This document shows positions 1 to 7,823 of a stretch of 64,000 bases of DNA, in pieces. The notes under the pieces were generated by a model that saw only the letters and a list, made by a program, of their open reading frames with translations, did not search any database and had not been told where the DNA came from. How positions within the stretch are numbered: position 1 is the first letter of the stretch; the number at the start of each line of letters is the position of its first letter. The stretch covers positions 1 through 64,000 of the forward strand of contig NZ_GG698802.1 in the NCBI RefSeq assembly GCF_000161935.1. The letters run 5' to 3'. Both the position numbers and the translations under genes were made by a program. Source of the stretch: Limosilactobacillus coleohominis 101-4-CHN (lineage in GTDB: Bacteria > Bacillota > Bacilli > Lactobacillales > Lactobacillaceae).

Positions 1-7
1 TTATTAT

Positions 8-80
8 GGAGGATTAGCTCAGTTGGGAGAGCATCTGCCTTACAAGCAGAGGGTCACAGGTTCGAGCCCTGTATCCTCCA
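8..80 (+). tRNA. tRNA-Val (anticodon TAC)
   Basis: Complete cloverleaf: acceptor GGAGGAT pairs with ATCCTCC, discriminator A80, anticodon loop CTTACAA. No CCA is encoded. It is the first gene of a 19-gene array; in this family such arrays usually follow the 5S rRNA gene, which would lie just outside the window. Confidence 0.97.
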
Positions 81-98
81 TTGAGTTGAAAAACTCAT

Positions 99-171
99 GA
101 GCCGTTAGCTCAGTCGGTAGAGCATCTGACTTTTAATCAGAGGGTCGGCGGTTCGAACCCGCCACGGCTCA
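99..171 (+). tRNA. tRNA-Lys (anticodon TTT)
   Basis: Acceptor GAGCCGT pairs with ACGGCTC, discriminator A, anticodon loop CTTTTAA. CCA is not encoded. Confidence 0.97.
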
Positions 172-193
172 TTGGCCGATTGGTCATTCGTTT

Positions 194-267
194 GCCGACT
201 TAGCTCAGTTGGCTAGAGCACCTGTCTTGTAAACAGGGGGTCGGAGGTTCGAGTCCTCTAGTCGGCA
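194..267 (+). tRNA. tRNA-Thr (anticodon TGT)
   Basis: Acceptor GCCGACT pairs with AGTCGGC, discriminator A, anticodon loop CTTGTAA. CCA is not encoded. Confidence 0.97.
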
Positions 268-283
268 TTAGCTAAATATTTAT

Positions 284-355
284 GCGGAAGTAGTTCAGTG
301 GTAGAACATCACCTTGCCATGGTGGGGGTCGCGGGTTCGAATCCCGTCTTCCGCT
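284..355 (+). tRNA. tRNA-Gly (anticodon GCC)
   Basis: Acceptor GCGGAAG pairs with CTTCCGC, discriminator T, anticodon loop TTGCCAT. This is one of two glycine isoacceptors in the array (the other is TCC). Confidence 0.96.
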
Positions 356-376
356 TTGCCAATTCCATAATATTAT

Positions 377-462
377 GCCGGGGTGGCGGAATTGGCAGAC
401 GCACAGGACTTAAAATCCTGCGGTCAGTGATGACCGTACCGGTTCGATCCCGGTCCTCGGCA
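377..462 (+). tRNA. tRNA-Leu (anticodon TAA)
   Basis: Class II tRNA of 86 nt with a long variable arm. Acceptor GCCGGGG pairs with CCTCGGC (one G-U), discriminator A, anticodon loop CTTAAAA. Confidence 0.96.
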
Positions 463-467
463 TTTTT

Positions 468-541
468 GCACCCATAGCGCAATTGGATAGAGTGTCTGAC
501 TACGAATCAGAAGGTTGCAGGTTCGACTCCTGCTGGGTGCA
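468..541 (+). tRNA. tRNA-Arg (anticodon ACG)
   Basis: Acceptor GCACCCA pairs with TGGGTGC, discriminator A, anticodon loop CTACGAA. A34 is presumably deaminated to inosine, as is usual for this isoacceptor. Confidence 0.97.
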
Positions 542-547
542 TTTTTT

Positions 548-621
548 CGGAAAGTAGCTCAGCTTGGTAGAGCACCTGGTTTGGGACCAGGGGGTCGCAG
601 GTTCGAATCCTGTCTTTCCGA
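548..621 (+). tRNA. tRNA-Pro (anticodon TGG)
   Basis: Acceptor CGGAAAG pairs with CTTTCCG, discriminator A, anticodon loop TTTGGGA. Confidence 0.97.
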
Positions 622-651
622 TTTATAGTAAAATATATACTATACTTAATT

Positions 652-725
652 CGCGGTGTAGCTCAGCTGGCTAGAGCGTCCGGTTCATACCCGGGAGGTC
701 GTGGGTTCGATTCCCTCCGCCGCGA
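652..725 (+). tRNA. tRNA-Met (elongator, anticodon CAT)
   Basis: Anticodon loop TTCATAC; acceptor CGCGGTG pairs fully with CGCCGCG (one U-G). It has no C1-A72 mismatch and lacks the GGG/CCC anticodon stem of an initiator. The body matches the elongator tRNA-Met of Bacillus as I remember it, so I call it elongator rather than initiator or Ile2. Confidence 0.9.
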
Positions 726-741
726 TTTGGGTGGTTAGATT

Positions 742-815
742 GGACCTTTAGCTCAGTTGGTTAGAGCAAGCGGCTCATAACCGCCCGGTCGTAGGTTCGA
801 GTCCTACAAGGTCCA
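742..815 (+). tRNA. tRNA-Ile2 (anticodon CAT, lysidine type)
   Basis: CAT anticodon with acceptor GGACCTT pairing AAGGTCC. The body closely matches the tRNA-Ile that Bacillus modifies to lysidine at C34 so that it reads AUA. Sequence alone cannot prove the modification; an automatic caller would label it Met. Confidence 0.82.
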
Positions 816-848
816 TTTACCGAAAGGTAAATGTTGATTATATATTAT

Positions 849-936
849 GGAGGATTACCCAAGTGGCTGAAGGGGGCGGTCTTGAAAACCGCTAGGCCGG
901 GCAACCGACGCAAGAGTTCGAATCTCTTATCCTCCT
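849..936 (+). tRNA. tRNA-Ser (anticodon TGA)
   Basis: Class II tRNA; acceptor GGAGGAT pairs with ATCCTCC, anticodon loop CTTGAAA, long variable arm. The base after the acceptor stem is T936, whereas bacterial serine tRNAs usually carry G73 (as the GCT isoacceptor at 1351 does). Confidence 0.94.
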
Positions 937-946
937 TTTTTATTAT

Positions 947-1020
<74 letters not shown>

Positions 1021-1022
1021 TT

Positions 1023-1097
1023 GGTCCGTTGGTCTAGTTGGTTTAGGACGCATCCCTGTCACGGATGAGATCACGAGTTCGAGTCTCGTACGGACCG
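1023..1097 (+). tRNA. tRNA-Asp (anticodon GTC), copy 1
   Basis: Acceptor GGTCCGT pairs with ACGGACC, discriminator G, anticodon loop CTGTCAC. Identical to the copy at 1625. Confidence 0.97.
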
Positions 1098-1100
1098 TAT

Positions 1101-1173
1101 GGCTCGGTAGCTCAGTTGGTAGAGCAACGGATTGAAGCTCCGTGTGTCGGCGGTTCGATTCCGTCCCGCGCCA
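1101..1173 (+). tRNA. tRNA-Phe (anticodon GAA)
   Basis: Anticodon loop TTGAAGC, so positions 37 and 38 are G and C instead of the usual A-A. Acceptor GGCTCGG faces CCGCGCC, leaving a T4-C69 mismatch. D and T arms are canonical and it is the only Phe tRNA in the array. Confidence 0.93.
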
Positions 1174-1182
1174 TTGTTTTAT

Positions 1183-1253
1183 GCGGGTATAGTTTAGTGG
1201 TAAAACCACAGCCTTCCAAGCTGTTGTCGCGAGTTCGATTCTCGTTACCCGCT
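1183..1253 (+). tRNA. tRNA-Gly (anticodon TCC)
   Basis: 71-nt tRNA; acceptor GCGGGTA pairs with TACCCGC, discriminator T, anticodon loop CTTCCAA. Confidence 0.97.
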
Positions 1254-1273
1254 TCTACCGATATTTTTGGTAT

Positions 1274-1348
<75 letters not shown>

Positions 1349-1350
1349 TT

Positions 1351-1439
1351 GGGGAAGTACTCAAGTGGCTGAAGAGGCGCCCCTGCTAAGGGTGTAGGTC
1401 GCGACAAGCGGCGCGAGGGTTCAAATCCCTCCTTCTCCG
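1351..1439 (+). tRNA. tRNA-Ser (anticodon GCT)
   Basis: Class II tRNA; acceptor GGGGAAG pairs with CTTCTCC (one G-U), discriminator G1439, anticodon loop CTGCTAA, long variable arm. Confidence 0.96.
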
Positions 1440-1465
1440 TTATTGCTCGCGTAATGTGAGTTTAT

Positions 1466-1538
1466 GACCCGTTGGTCAAGTTGGTTAAGACACCAGCCTT
1501 TCACGCTGGTAACGTGGGTTCAAATCCCGCACGGGTCA
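1466..1538 (+). tRNA. tRNA-Glu (anticodon TTC)
   Basis: Acceptor GACCCGT pairs with ACGGGTC, discriminator A, anticodon loop CTTTCAC. Confidence 0.96.
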
Positions 1539-1548
1539 CTTTTATTAT

Positions 1549-1622
<74 letters not shown>

Positions 1623-1624
1623 TT

Positions 1625-1699
1625 GGTCCGTTGGTCTAGTTGGTTTAGGACGCATCCCTGTCACGGATGAGATCACGAGTTCGAGTCTCGTACGGACCG
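1625..1699 (+). tRNA. tRNA-Asp (anticodon GTC), copy 2
   Basis: Base-for-base copy of 1023-1097; last gene of the array, followed at once by a terminator. Confidence 0.97.
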
Positions 1700-1705
1700 T
1701 TAATG

Positions 1706-1738
1706 AAGCATTCCTTAAGTGGAATGCTTTTTTTATTT
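1706..1738 (+). terminator. Terminator of the tRNA array
   Basis: Nine-base stem AAGCATTCC / GGAATGCTT with a 6-nt loop and a T-run, seven bases after the last tRNA. Confidence 0.93.
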
Positions 1739-1759
1739 CTAAATTTAACAAAAATGATA

Positions 1760-1785
1760 AACAAAAAGGCAGCCATTAGGCCGCC
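1760..1785 (-). terminator. Terminator of the ABM-fold gene (minus strand)
   Basis: On the minus strand, stem GGCGGCC / GGCTGCC with loop TAAT is followed by TTTTTG. It sits 9 bp after the second in-frame stop (1794) of the interrupted gene, which suggests that the ancestral gene ran to 1794. Confidence 0.8.
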
Positions 1786-1793
1786 AATAGTAG

Positions 1794-2291
1794 CTATTCT
1801 TCCACTGTTTTAAAAACTTCTGTAAAATTACGTAGTTGTTGATTGGTATAATCCTTTAGCTATGCATAAACAGGACTCTTTAACCACTTTTTCAAATCGT
1901 CTTCAGTTTTCCAAACGGTTAACATGACAAGCGTTTGTGGGTGATCCATTCGTGTTGCAAAGTAACCGCCACTCATTTGATCTTTAAATTGATCATAAGT
2001 TTCGTCTAAGACATGAGGGCCGACTTTCTTTAGCATAGCACGAGTTTCTTTAGCTAAATCAAATGCTTGGAGAAAGAAAAAGCCATCAAAAGAGTCATCA
2101 CCGACATGATGAGTCGTTTCTAATTTAATCGAAGAGCCAAAGATACTTGGTTGATCAGATAGATCCATTAAAATGTAATTATCTTCGGTTGTTAGGTTTT
2201 CCGCCATTACAAACCGCCGATCAGGATTGGCTTTAATTTCATCATCAAAATATGATTTGGAGCCTAAAGCATAGTTAATAACCTTAATCAT
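1794..2291 (-). pseudogene. ABM-fold (HmoB-like) protein interrupted by an in-frame TAG
   Basis: The open part (2291 down to the TAG at 1860-1862) encodes 143 residues. The C-terminal part resembles the antibiotic-biosynthesis-monooxygenase fold, with a TVWKTEDDLKKWLKS segment. After the TAG the same frame stays open for 21 protein-like codons, starting LKDYTNQQLRNF, to a second TAG at 1794-1796. Read through, the product has about 165 residues, near the 166 I recall for B. subtilis HmoB. Loss of one sense codon (for example CAG to TAG) would explain it. I chose ATG 2291 because AAGGAG lies 8 nt upstream and a TATAAT element (2315-2320 on the minus strand) lies further up. The Asn and His needed by IsdG-type haem degraders are not evident, so the substrate is unknown. 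A shortened but functional protein cannot be excluded. Confidence 0.72.
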
Positions 2292-2367
2292 TCCATTCAC
2301 TCCTTTACAGATGTATTATACACTAAAAATAGAATGGTAAAAAATCTGATTATGGTTTTCTGCAAAC

Positions 2368-2395
2368 TTGACTCAGCTAATAGAAAAGGTAAAAT
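2368..2395 (+). promoter_or_regulatory. mecA promoter
   Basis: TTGACT, 16-bp spacer, TAAAAT, about 30 bp upstream of the mecA ribosome binding site. Confidence 0.65.
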
Positions 2396-2432
2396 TAATA
2401 TATTATAAATGTTTTGGGTAGGGGGTGTAATT

Positions 2433-3092
2433 TTGGAAAAACGCCAGCTGGATGAGAATACGATTCAAGTGATTATTAACCAAGATGATTTAGAAGAACG
2501 TGGAATTTCAATGCTTGATCTAATTGGAAACCAAAAGCAAATTGAAGATTTCTTTTATAGTATTCTCGAAGAGGTTGATACAGAACATCAATTTCAAAAA
2601 AATGATTCCGTTACTTTTCAGGCATTACCGATTAAAGATGGTTTGGAATTAATTATTTCGAAAAATGTTAATCGTGGATCTAATTCTGAAATGAATCAAG
2701 TTTCAAAATTAATTGCTGACCAATTGCGGGGACACGATCATCAAAGTTATTCGAGTAATCCTCAGTCTGATAATAATACCGTTCATAGTGATGCCGTTCT
2801 TTCAAATACATTCGTGGTTCGATTTGCAGATTTCGAAAACTTTATTGAGTTAGCTAATGTTTTAACCGATGATAATTTAAATGCCGATCTTTTCCATTAC
2901 CAGAAAAAGTTTTATTTGGTACTGCAAGACCTCAATAATGTCGGAATGTCAAAGGACACAATTCTTAATTACCGAGCTCTTGCCAGTGAATATGGTCAGA
3001 TTGTTGACATTACACCATCATTACTGCAAGAACATGGTAAATTGATCATGCGTCAGTCAGCATTAGAGACAGCAAGATATTATTTCAAGTAG
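2433..3092 (+). CDS. mecA: Adaptor protein MecA
   Basis: Adaptor that feeds substrates to the ClpC AAA+ unfoldase; in Firmicutes it controls competence regulators and other proteins. The 219-residue product has the family layout: an N-terminal substrate-binding part (EKRQLDENTIQVIINQDDL), an acidic linker, and the C-terminal ClpC-binding domain ending in SALETARYYFK. An ATG at 2409 is in frame, but TTG 2433 is preferred because AGGGGG lies 7 nt upstream and MecA proteins normally begin near this point. It has its own promoter and terminator. The competence gene coiA comes next, a common arrangement in this group. Confidence 0.93.
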   Translation: MEKRQLDENTIQVIINQDDLEERGISMLDLIGNQKQIEDFFYSILEEVDTEHQFQKNDSVTFQALPIKDGLELIISKNVNRGSNSEMNQVSKLIADQLRGHDHQSYSSNPQSDNNTVHSDAVLSNTFVVRFADFENFIELANVLTDDNLNADLFHYQKKFYLVLQDLNNVGMSKDTILNYRALASEYGQIVDITPSLLQEHGKLIMRQSALETARYYFK

Positions 3093-3093
3093 G

Positions 3094-3119
3094 AACTTCA
3101 GTGGACACTGGAGTTTTTT
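3094..3119 (+). terminator. mecA terminator
   Basis: Stem AACTTCAG / CTGGAGTT followed by TTTTTTG, two bases after the mecA stop. Confidence 0.88.
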
Positions 3120-3130
3120 GCATTTTTATT

Positions 3131-3152
3131 AACTTTTTTTCGTATTTAAAAT
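3131..3152 (+). promoter_or_regulatory. Putative competence promoter element of coiA
   Basis: A T-tract followed by CGTATTTAAA about 20 nt before the coiA start. A very similar T-tract-CGT element precedes comEA (47424-47440). The similarity is visible; ComX/SigH dependence is inference. Confidence 0.35.
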
Positions 3153-3164
3153 ATGGGTGATAAA

Positions 3165-4220
3165 ATGCAAATTGGAATGAATAGTCATCATGAATTAGTC
3201 CATATTCAACAAGCACGATTTAATGAGCAATATTTCTGCCCTGAGTGTTCACAATCTCTTATTATTAAGAGGTCGAAAAATGAGCGACCTTTTTTTGCTC
3301 ATTATTATCATTCAGAATACTTATGTGGAGAGTCGCAAAGTCATGAACGAGGGAAAAAACAAATTTTTCAATGGGCAAATCAACGTGGCTGGGACCCGCT
3401 GCTAGAAGCGTATTTACCAGCTATTAAACAACGTCTGCGGATTAATAATAAGCAGATTGCGTTGGAATATCAGTGTAGCCCATTGAGCCTAACCAAAATC
3501 AAAGCCCGCAATCGCGGCTATCAAATTCAGGGTATTTCTGTGAAGTGGATTCTAGGCCCTCGTTATCAAAGAAAATTACATTTTAGTAAGATTGCGCAGT
3601 TTACCCAGCAGTATCATAATCAACTTTATCTCTATTTTTGGAACTCGACGACTTGCCGTTTGGTATATCGTAATAATTATGCAACTTGCTCTTTTAATGC
3701 TAATTGGGGACTCATTTGGCAAAAGATTAGACACCAAACAAATCACTTACAACGGCGCCGTTTAATTTCAAATTCATTAATAAATTTAGCTTATCAAAAT
3801 GGTCGTATCGCCAGCTGTTGTCCACTTTTCGTTCATGATATTCAAAAACGTTGGCCTGTAATGCAGCAACCAATTATGAAATGGCGGTTGAAAACGTTAT
3901 TAATGATGGAAAAATGGCCAATTGGTAAACAAGTTACCCTTAAATATTGGCAGCAGTGGTTATTTGAACAGGCCGATTGGCTTGAATTTCCTTGTTTAGA
4001 CTTTCGAATAGTCGAACAATTACGATTTCAAGCAATTAATGACTGGCAAAAATCATTAGTCAAATCCAGGATTATCATTATAGATAGGAAGACAGTAATT
4101 TATCGTCAGATGCCTCATTGGTTTTCAACTATTGAAGAAAAGTATGGTGAAATTCAGCGACTTTCCACAAGAAATAGGCAGACTGATTCAACGTATGATA
4201 GAATGGTGGGGTATGAATGA
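3165..4220 (+). CDS. coiA: Competence protein CoiA
   Basis: CoiA belongs to the late-competence genes; in streptococci it is needed for recombination of incoming DNA rather than for uptake. The 351-residue product has the family N-terminus with a zinc-ribbon-like CPECSQ motif, then FFAHYYHSE and a GESQSHERGKKQIFQWA segment, as in CoiA nuclease-like domains. ATG 3165 is preferred to ATG 3153 because GGGTGA lies 5 nt upstream of the former. It directly follows the mecA terminator and heads an operon with relQ, nadK and rluD; its stop lies just before the relQ ribosome binding site. The C-terminal quarter is basic and poorly conserved, so I cannot judge whether it is fully intact. Confidence 0.88.
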   Translation: MQIGMNSHHELVHIQQARFNEQYFCPECSQSLIIKRSKNERPFFAHYYHSEYLCGESQSHERGKKQIFQWANQRGWDPLLEAYLPAIKQRLRINNKQIALEYQCSPLSLTKIKARNRGYQIQGISVKWILGPRYQRKLHFSKIAQFTQQYHNQLYLYFWNSTTCRLVYRNNYATCSFNANWGLIWQKIRHQTNHLQRRRLISNSLINLAYQNGRIASCCPLFVHDIQKRWPVMQQPIMKWRLKTLLMMEKWPIGKQVTLKYWQQWLFEQADWLEFPCLDFRIVEQLRFQAINDWQKSLVKSRIIIIDRKTVIYRQMPHWFSTIEEKYGEIQRLSTRNRQTDSTYDRMVGYE

Positions 4221-4233
4221 AGGAGGAAGAGTA

Positions 4234-4908
4234 ATGGTTGAGGATTGGCAGCACTTCTTATTACCTTATCAGCAGGCAGTCAATGAATTAAAAGTTAAGC
4301 TGCGGGGAATGCGTAAGCAATATCAGGACCAAGCTCAACACTCACCAATTGAATTTGTCACTGGGCGCGTTAAGCCCGTCGATAGCATAAAGGAAAAAAT
4401 GGTTCGGCGCCATGTTGCCGAGGATCGACTTGAGCAAGATATGCAAGACATTGCAGGTGTGCGGATTATGTGTCAATTCGTTGAGGATATTTATGAAGTG
4501 GTCGATTTATTGCGTGAACGAAGTGACATTAATATTTTGGAAGAACGTGACTATATCAGTAATGTCAAGCCGAGTGGTTATCGTTCATACCACATCGTTG
4601 TTGAATATCCAGTTCAATTGATCACTGGTGAAAAGAAGATCCTCGCAGAAATTCAAATTCGGACGTTGGCGATGAATTTCTGGGCAACAATCGAACATTC
4701 ATTGAATTACAAATATCAAGGAGCTTTTCCGAGTGACCTATCAGCAAGATTGAAGAGTGCGGCAGAAGCGGCCTTTAAACTTGATAATGAAATGTCCGAG
4801 ATTCGCGAAGAAATTCAAGAAGCTCAAAATCTTTTTTCCTATAGTAAAAACTCTGATTGGTCGCAACAGAACTCAACACAAGAAAATCAGCAAGAGAATA
4901 AACAATAG
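4234..4908 (+). CDS. relQ: Small alarmone synthetase RelQ (GTP pyrophosphokinase)
   Basis: Makes (p)ppGpp from ATP and GDP/GTP without a hydrolase domain. The 224 residues match the short SasB/RelQ class: synthetase signatures [36 protein letters not shown] and [14 protein letters not shown], then [20 protein letters not shown], and an acidic, glutamine-rich tail. The frame is open for 34 codons upstream inside coiA, but ATG 4234 is chosen because AGGAGG stands 7 nt before it. The adjacent nadK and rluD reproduce the yjbM-ppnK-yjbO order of Bacillus, where RelQ is a tetramer activated by pppGpp. Confidence 0.95.
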   Translation: MVEDWQHFLLPYQQAVNELKVKLRGMRKQYQDQAQHSPIEFVTGRVKPVDSIKEKMVRRHVAEDRLEQDMQDIAGVRIMCQFVEDIYEVVDLLRERSDINILEERDYISNVKPSGYRSYHIVVEYPVQLITGEKKILAEIQIRTLAMNFWATIEHSLNYKYQGAFPSDLSARLKSAAEAAFKLDNEMSEIREEIQEAQNLFSYSKNSDWSQQNSTQENQQENKQ

Positions 4909-4919
4909 TTGGTGATTAT

Positions 4920-5726
4920 ATGAAAGTAGCAGTCTATACTTATTCATCGCCGGAATCCCTGCGATTACGCGATTTGATTATTAAAGGACTAGACGAGTAT
5001 AAAATTGATTACGATGAGGGACATCCAGATATCGTAATTACGATTGGCGGTGATGGGACACTGCTGTCGGCATTTAATAAATATGAGGACCAATTAGATA
5101 CCATTCGATTCATTGGTATTCATACTGGGCATTTGGGCTTTTATACTGATTGGCGTAATTTTGAAGTCCATGATTTAGTTGCCAGTCTTAAAAATGGCGC
5201 CGGACAGTCAATAAGTTACCCATTAATTGAGATGACGGCGAAGTTTTCTGACGGTCAAGTCATGAAAAAAATCTGCTTAAATGAATCAACTGTCAAAAAC
5301 ATTACCAAGACAATGGTGTGCGATGTTTATATTAACCACGAACTGTTTGAGCGTTTCCGTGGAGATGGCCTGTGTGTTTCAACGCCCACTGGTTCCACCG
5401 CCTATAACAAAGCAGTGGGGGGTGCAGTTATGGATCCGCACATTATTGGATTCCAACTGGCAGAAATGGCATCACTTAATAATCGTGTTTTTCGTACGCT
5501 AGGCTCACCTACAATTTTTGGAGCGGATAATATTCTCACGTTGCGGCTAAAAGATGAATCAAGCATTGTTCTGACCTGTGATCGTGAAAAATGGGTCCTT
5601 GATTCTAAACGGCATCATTTAGTTGAGTTAACTTTTGAAGTTTCGAGTAAAAAGATTAAGTTTGCTAAGTACCGTCATACTAATTTTTGGCAGCGGGTTC
5701 GTGAGTCATTCATTGGAGATCTCTAG
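4920..5726 (+). CDS. nadK: NAD kinase
   Basis: Phosphorylates NAD to NADP, the source of the NADPH pool. The 268 residues contain the nucleotide-binding [10 protein letters not shown] motif (about residues 40-50), the conserved NESTVKN, and the glycine-rich [20 protein letters not shown]. Eleven bases separate it from relQ, and its stop codon touches the ATG of the rluD-type gene, so it is translated from the same operon mRNA. Confidence 0.96.
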   Translation: MKVAVYTYSSPESLRLRDLIIKGLDEYKIDYDEGHPDIVITIGGDGTLLSAFNKYEDQLDTIRFIGIHTGHLGFYTDWRNFEVHDLVASLKNGAGQSISYPLIEMTAKFSDGQVMKKICLNESTVKNITKTMVCDVYINHELFERFRGDGLCVSTPTGSTAYNKAVGGAVMDPHIIGFQLAEMASLNNRVFRTLGSPTIFGADNILTLRLKDESSIVLTCDREKWVLDSKRHHLVELTFEVSSKKIKFAKYRHTNFWQRVRESFIGDL

Positions 5727-6614
5727 ATGATTTTTACATGGCAGTACCAAGGAACAACTGAACGTAAATTAAGAAGTGTTTTGAAATCATTTGGTGTGAC
5801 CAGTTCACTTTTAAAGGTTGCAATTTTTCATGGCGGTTCATTACAAATTGATCATCAACCAGCCTGGGCGGTGGATAAAGTTTTACCAGGACAAATGGTT
5901 GGTATTGAGCTGCCTGATGAAACCGCCAATCCGCGGATTACGGCCTTCCCGGGCTCATTTCAAATTGCTTATGAAGATGCCGATTTTTTAGTGATTAATA
6001 AGGATGCAGGAGTGGCAACCGTACCTGCTCATAATGTTGCAGTGCAAGATAGTTTAGTTAACCGTGTCAAAAATTATTATTTAGTTCATCAGTATCCAAA
6101 TCAGGTAACTCACGTTGCAACCCGCTTGGATAAGGATACTAGTGGATTGGTAGTTTTTCCAAAGCATCGATTTGCTCATGCTGTTTTGGACCGGCAATTA
6201 AAACGTCATCAAGTAAAAAAAGAATATGTAGCGATTGTTGGTGGTCAATTAAGCAACCACCACGGTTATATTTATGCGCCAATTAGTCGTGATCCGGAGT
6301 CATTTGTGAAACGACAAGTTTGTGATGATGGAAAGGAATCTATAACTGAATATTGGACGGAACGGACTGTCGAACAGTTTTCAGTTGTCCGAATTCGTCT
6401 TCATACGGGGAGAACTCACCAAATTCGGGTGCATTTTAGCTTTTTAGGACACCCGTTAATTGGTGACGATATGTATGGAGGAACAGGTTTATTTATGTCT
6501 CGTCAAGCGCTTCACTGTCGCTATATTAGTTTTTACAGTCCATTTAAAAAACAACAAATTGAGTGTCAGGCACCACTACCTGATGATATGAACAAATTAA
6601 TCGCAAAACTTTAA
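5727..6614 (+). CDS. RluA/RluD-family pseudouridine synthase
   Basis: Isomerises specific uridines in structured RNA (rRNA or tRNA). The 295 residues include the catalytic-loop signature THVATRLDKDTSGLV with its essential aspartate, the RIRLHTGRTHQIRVHF motif and HPLIGDDMYGG. An N-terminal S4-like part (SVLKSFGVTSSLLK) is present. The start codon follows the nadK stop with no gap. It corresponds to B. subtilis YjbO by context; the exact modified position cannot be read from sequence. Confidence 0.92.
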   Translation: MIFTWQYQGTTERKLRSVLKSFGVTSSLLKVAIFHGGSLQIDHQPAWAVDKVLPGQMVGIELPDETANPRITAFPGSFQIAYEDADFLVINKDAGVATVPAHNVAVQDSLVNRVKNYYLVHQYPNQVTHVATRLDKDTSGLVVFPKHRFAHAVLDRQLKRHQVKKEYVAIVGGQLSNHHGYIYAPISRDPESFVKRQVCDDGKESITEYWTERTVEQFSVVRIRLHTGRTHQIRVHFSFLGHPLIGDDMYGGTGLFMSRQALHCRYISFYSPFKKQQIECQAPLPDDMNKLIAKL

Positions 6615-6620
6615 ATTTAT

Positions 6621-6665
6621 AAAGAAACCCTCGAGTTCTTATGCATTGAGCTCGAGGGTTTCTTT
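6621..6665. terminator. Bidirectional terminator between rluD and pgl
   Basis: Perfect 15-bp stem AAAGAAACCCTCGAG / CTCGAGGGTTTCTTT with a 15-nt loop between two convergent genes. Confidence 0.92.
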
Positions 6666-6683
6666 CTTTGGAACATCAGATTA

Positions 6684-7724
6684 TTAATTTTGTTCAAACC
6701 ACTTTTTAACACAAACTGGTTCAGGGCTAATAACATCTTTTTGCATTAAGGTTAACATTCCATTTTCAGTATTCCGCCGATAAAGGGTTAAGTTATCACT
6801 ATTTTGATTAGAAGCGATCAGGAACTTTTCATCGCTATTCAGTTCGAAGTCACGAGGGAAGTCACCTTCGGAAGAGATTGATTGAATATGTTTAACCGTG
6901 TGGTCAGGTTGCACTGCGAAGACAGCAATCGTATTTTCACCACGATTGGATGTGTAAATAAATTTACCATCAGAAGTAATATGAATGGCAGCAGCTCCAT
7001 TATGAGCGGTCCAATCATCAGGAATTGTCTTGATCGTTTGAATATGGGTGAATGATGCGTCCGCCGCATTATATTTAAGGACCGCTAATTTACTACTAAG
7101 TTCGCCTAAAACGTATGCATATTGACCATTCGGAGCAAAGACCATATGACGAGTTCCAAAACCAGGTTCAAACTTAAATTGGTTGGCTGCGGTTAATTTG
7201 CCATCATCACTGATGTTGTAGATAACCAATAGGTCCATTCCTAAGTCACAAACTGCTAACCGACCGTCAGGTGTTAAGTCAGTAAAGTGGGGGTGTGGAC
7301 CATCTGCTTGTTCTGGTTCAGGCCCGTGAGTTCCTTCATGTTTAACCGAATCAGTTTGGACGAATGTGCCATCTGGATTAATCTGATAAACATTGACTTC
7401 TGCCTTATGATAATTAGCCGTAAACATCAAGTGACGTTTAGAATCTAGGCCAACATAAGCTGGTGGAGAACCGGCTGATAATGATTTATCCACTAATGTT
7501 GCCACACCATTTTCGATGTGATAGGATGCTACGCCGCCAAGATTACCTTCTTGACGAATTGAAAACACAAGATGGTTAGGGCCAACCTGTAAGTACGCTG
7601 GCTTTTCAGACTCAACAATGACTCGATCATTAACAAGCTGTCCCTTAGTTGGATCTAAGGTGACAGCGTACATTCCCTTACTAGCTTTTTTGGTATAAGT
7701 CCCAATTAAGAAATTTTCCGCCAT
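6684..7724 (-). CDS. pgl: 6-phosphogluconolactonase (YkgB/Lactonase_7 type)
   Basis: Hydrolyses 6-phosphogluconolactone, step two of the oxidative pentose-phosphate (phosphoketolase) route, which is central in heterofermentative lactobacilli. The 346 residues form a seven-bladed beta-propeller, not the NagB-like fold: MAENFLIGTYTKKASKGMY, GPHPHFTDLTPDGR, GFGTRHMVFAPNGQYAYV and SSEGDFPRDFEL are typical of the family. The start is supported by AGGAGG upstream on the minus strand. It is a single gene convergent with the relQ operon. Confidence 0.9.
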   Translation of the reverse strand: MAENFLIGTYTKKASKGMYAVTLDPTKGQLVNDRVIVESEKPAYLQVGPNHLVFSIRQEGNLGGVASYHIENGVATLVDKSLSAGSPPAYVGLDSKRHLMFTANYHKAEVNVYQINPDGTFVQTDSVKHEGTHGPEPEQADGPHPHFTDLTPDGRLAVCDLGMDLLVIYNISDDGKLTAANQFKFEPGFGTRHMVFAPNGQYAYVLGELSSKLAVLKYNAADASFTHIQTIKTIPDDWTAHNGAAAIHITSDGKFIYTSNRGENTIAVFAVQPDHTVKHIQSISSEGDFPRDFELNSDEKFLIASNQNSDNLTLYRRNTENGMLTLMQKDVISPEPVCVKKWFEQN

Positions 7725-7823
7725 GAGAACGCCTCCTAAATAGAATTGTCTCTATCATAGCAGGTCTCAATAGCTTCTACCAGTTCTTGTGATATGGTAA
7801 ACTATCTAAGAAAGGAATTTGCT

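Noticed and set aside
652-815. Two elongator tRNA-Met genes
   Set aside because: The second CAT tRNA (742-815) has the body of tRNA-Ile2; calling both Met would leave AUA unread in this array.
4132-4233. 34 extra N-terminal codons for RelQ, or a coiA-relQ frameshift fusion
   Set aside because: They overlap coiA, and a strong AGGAGG precedes ATG 4234, where family members begin.
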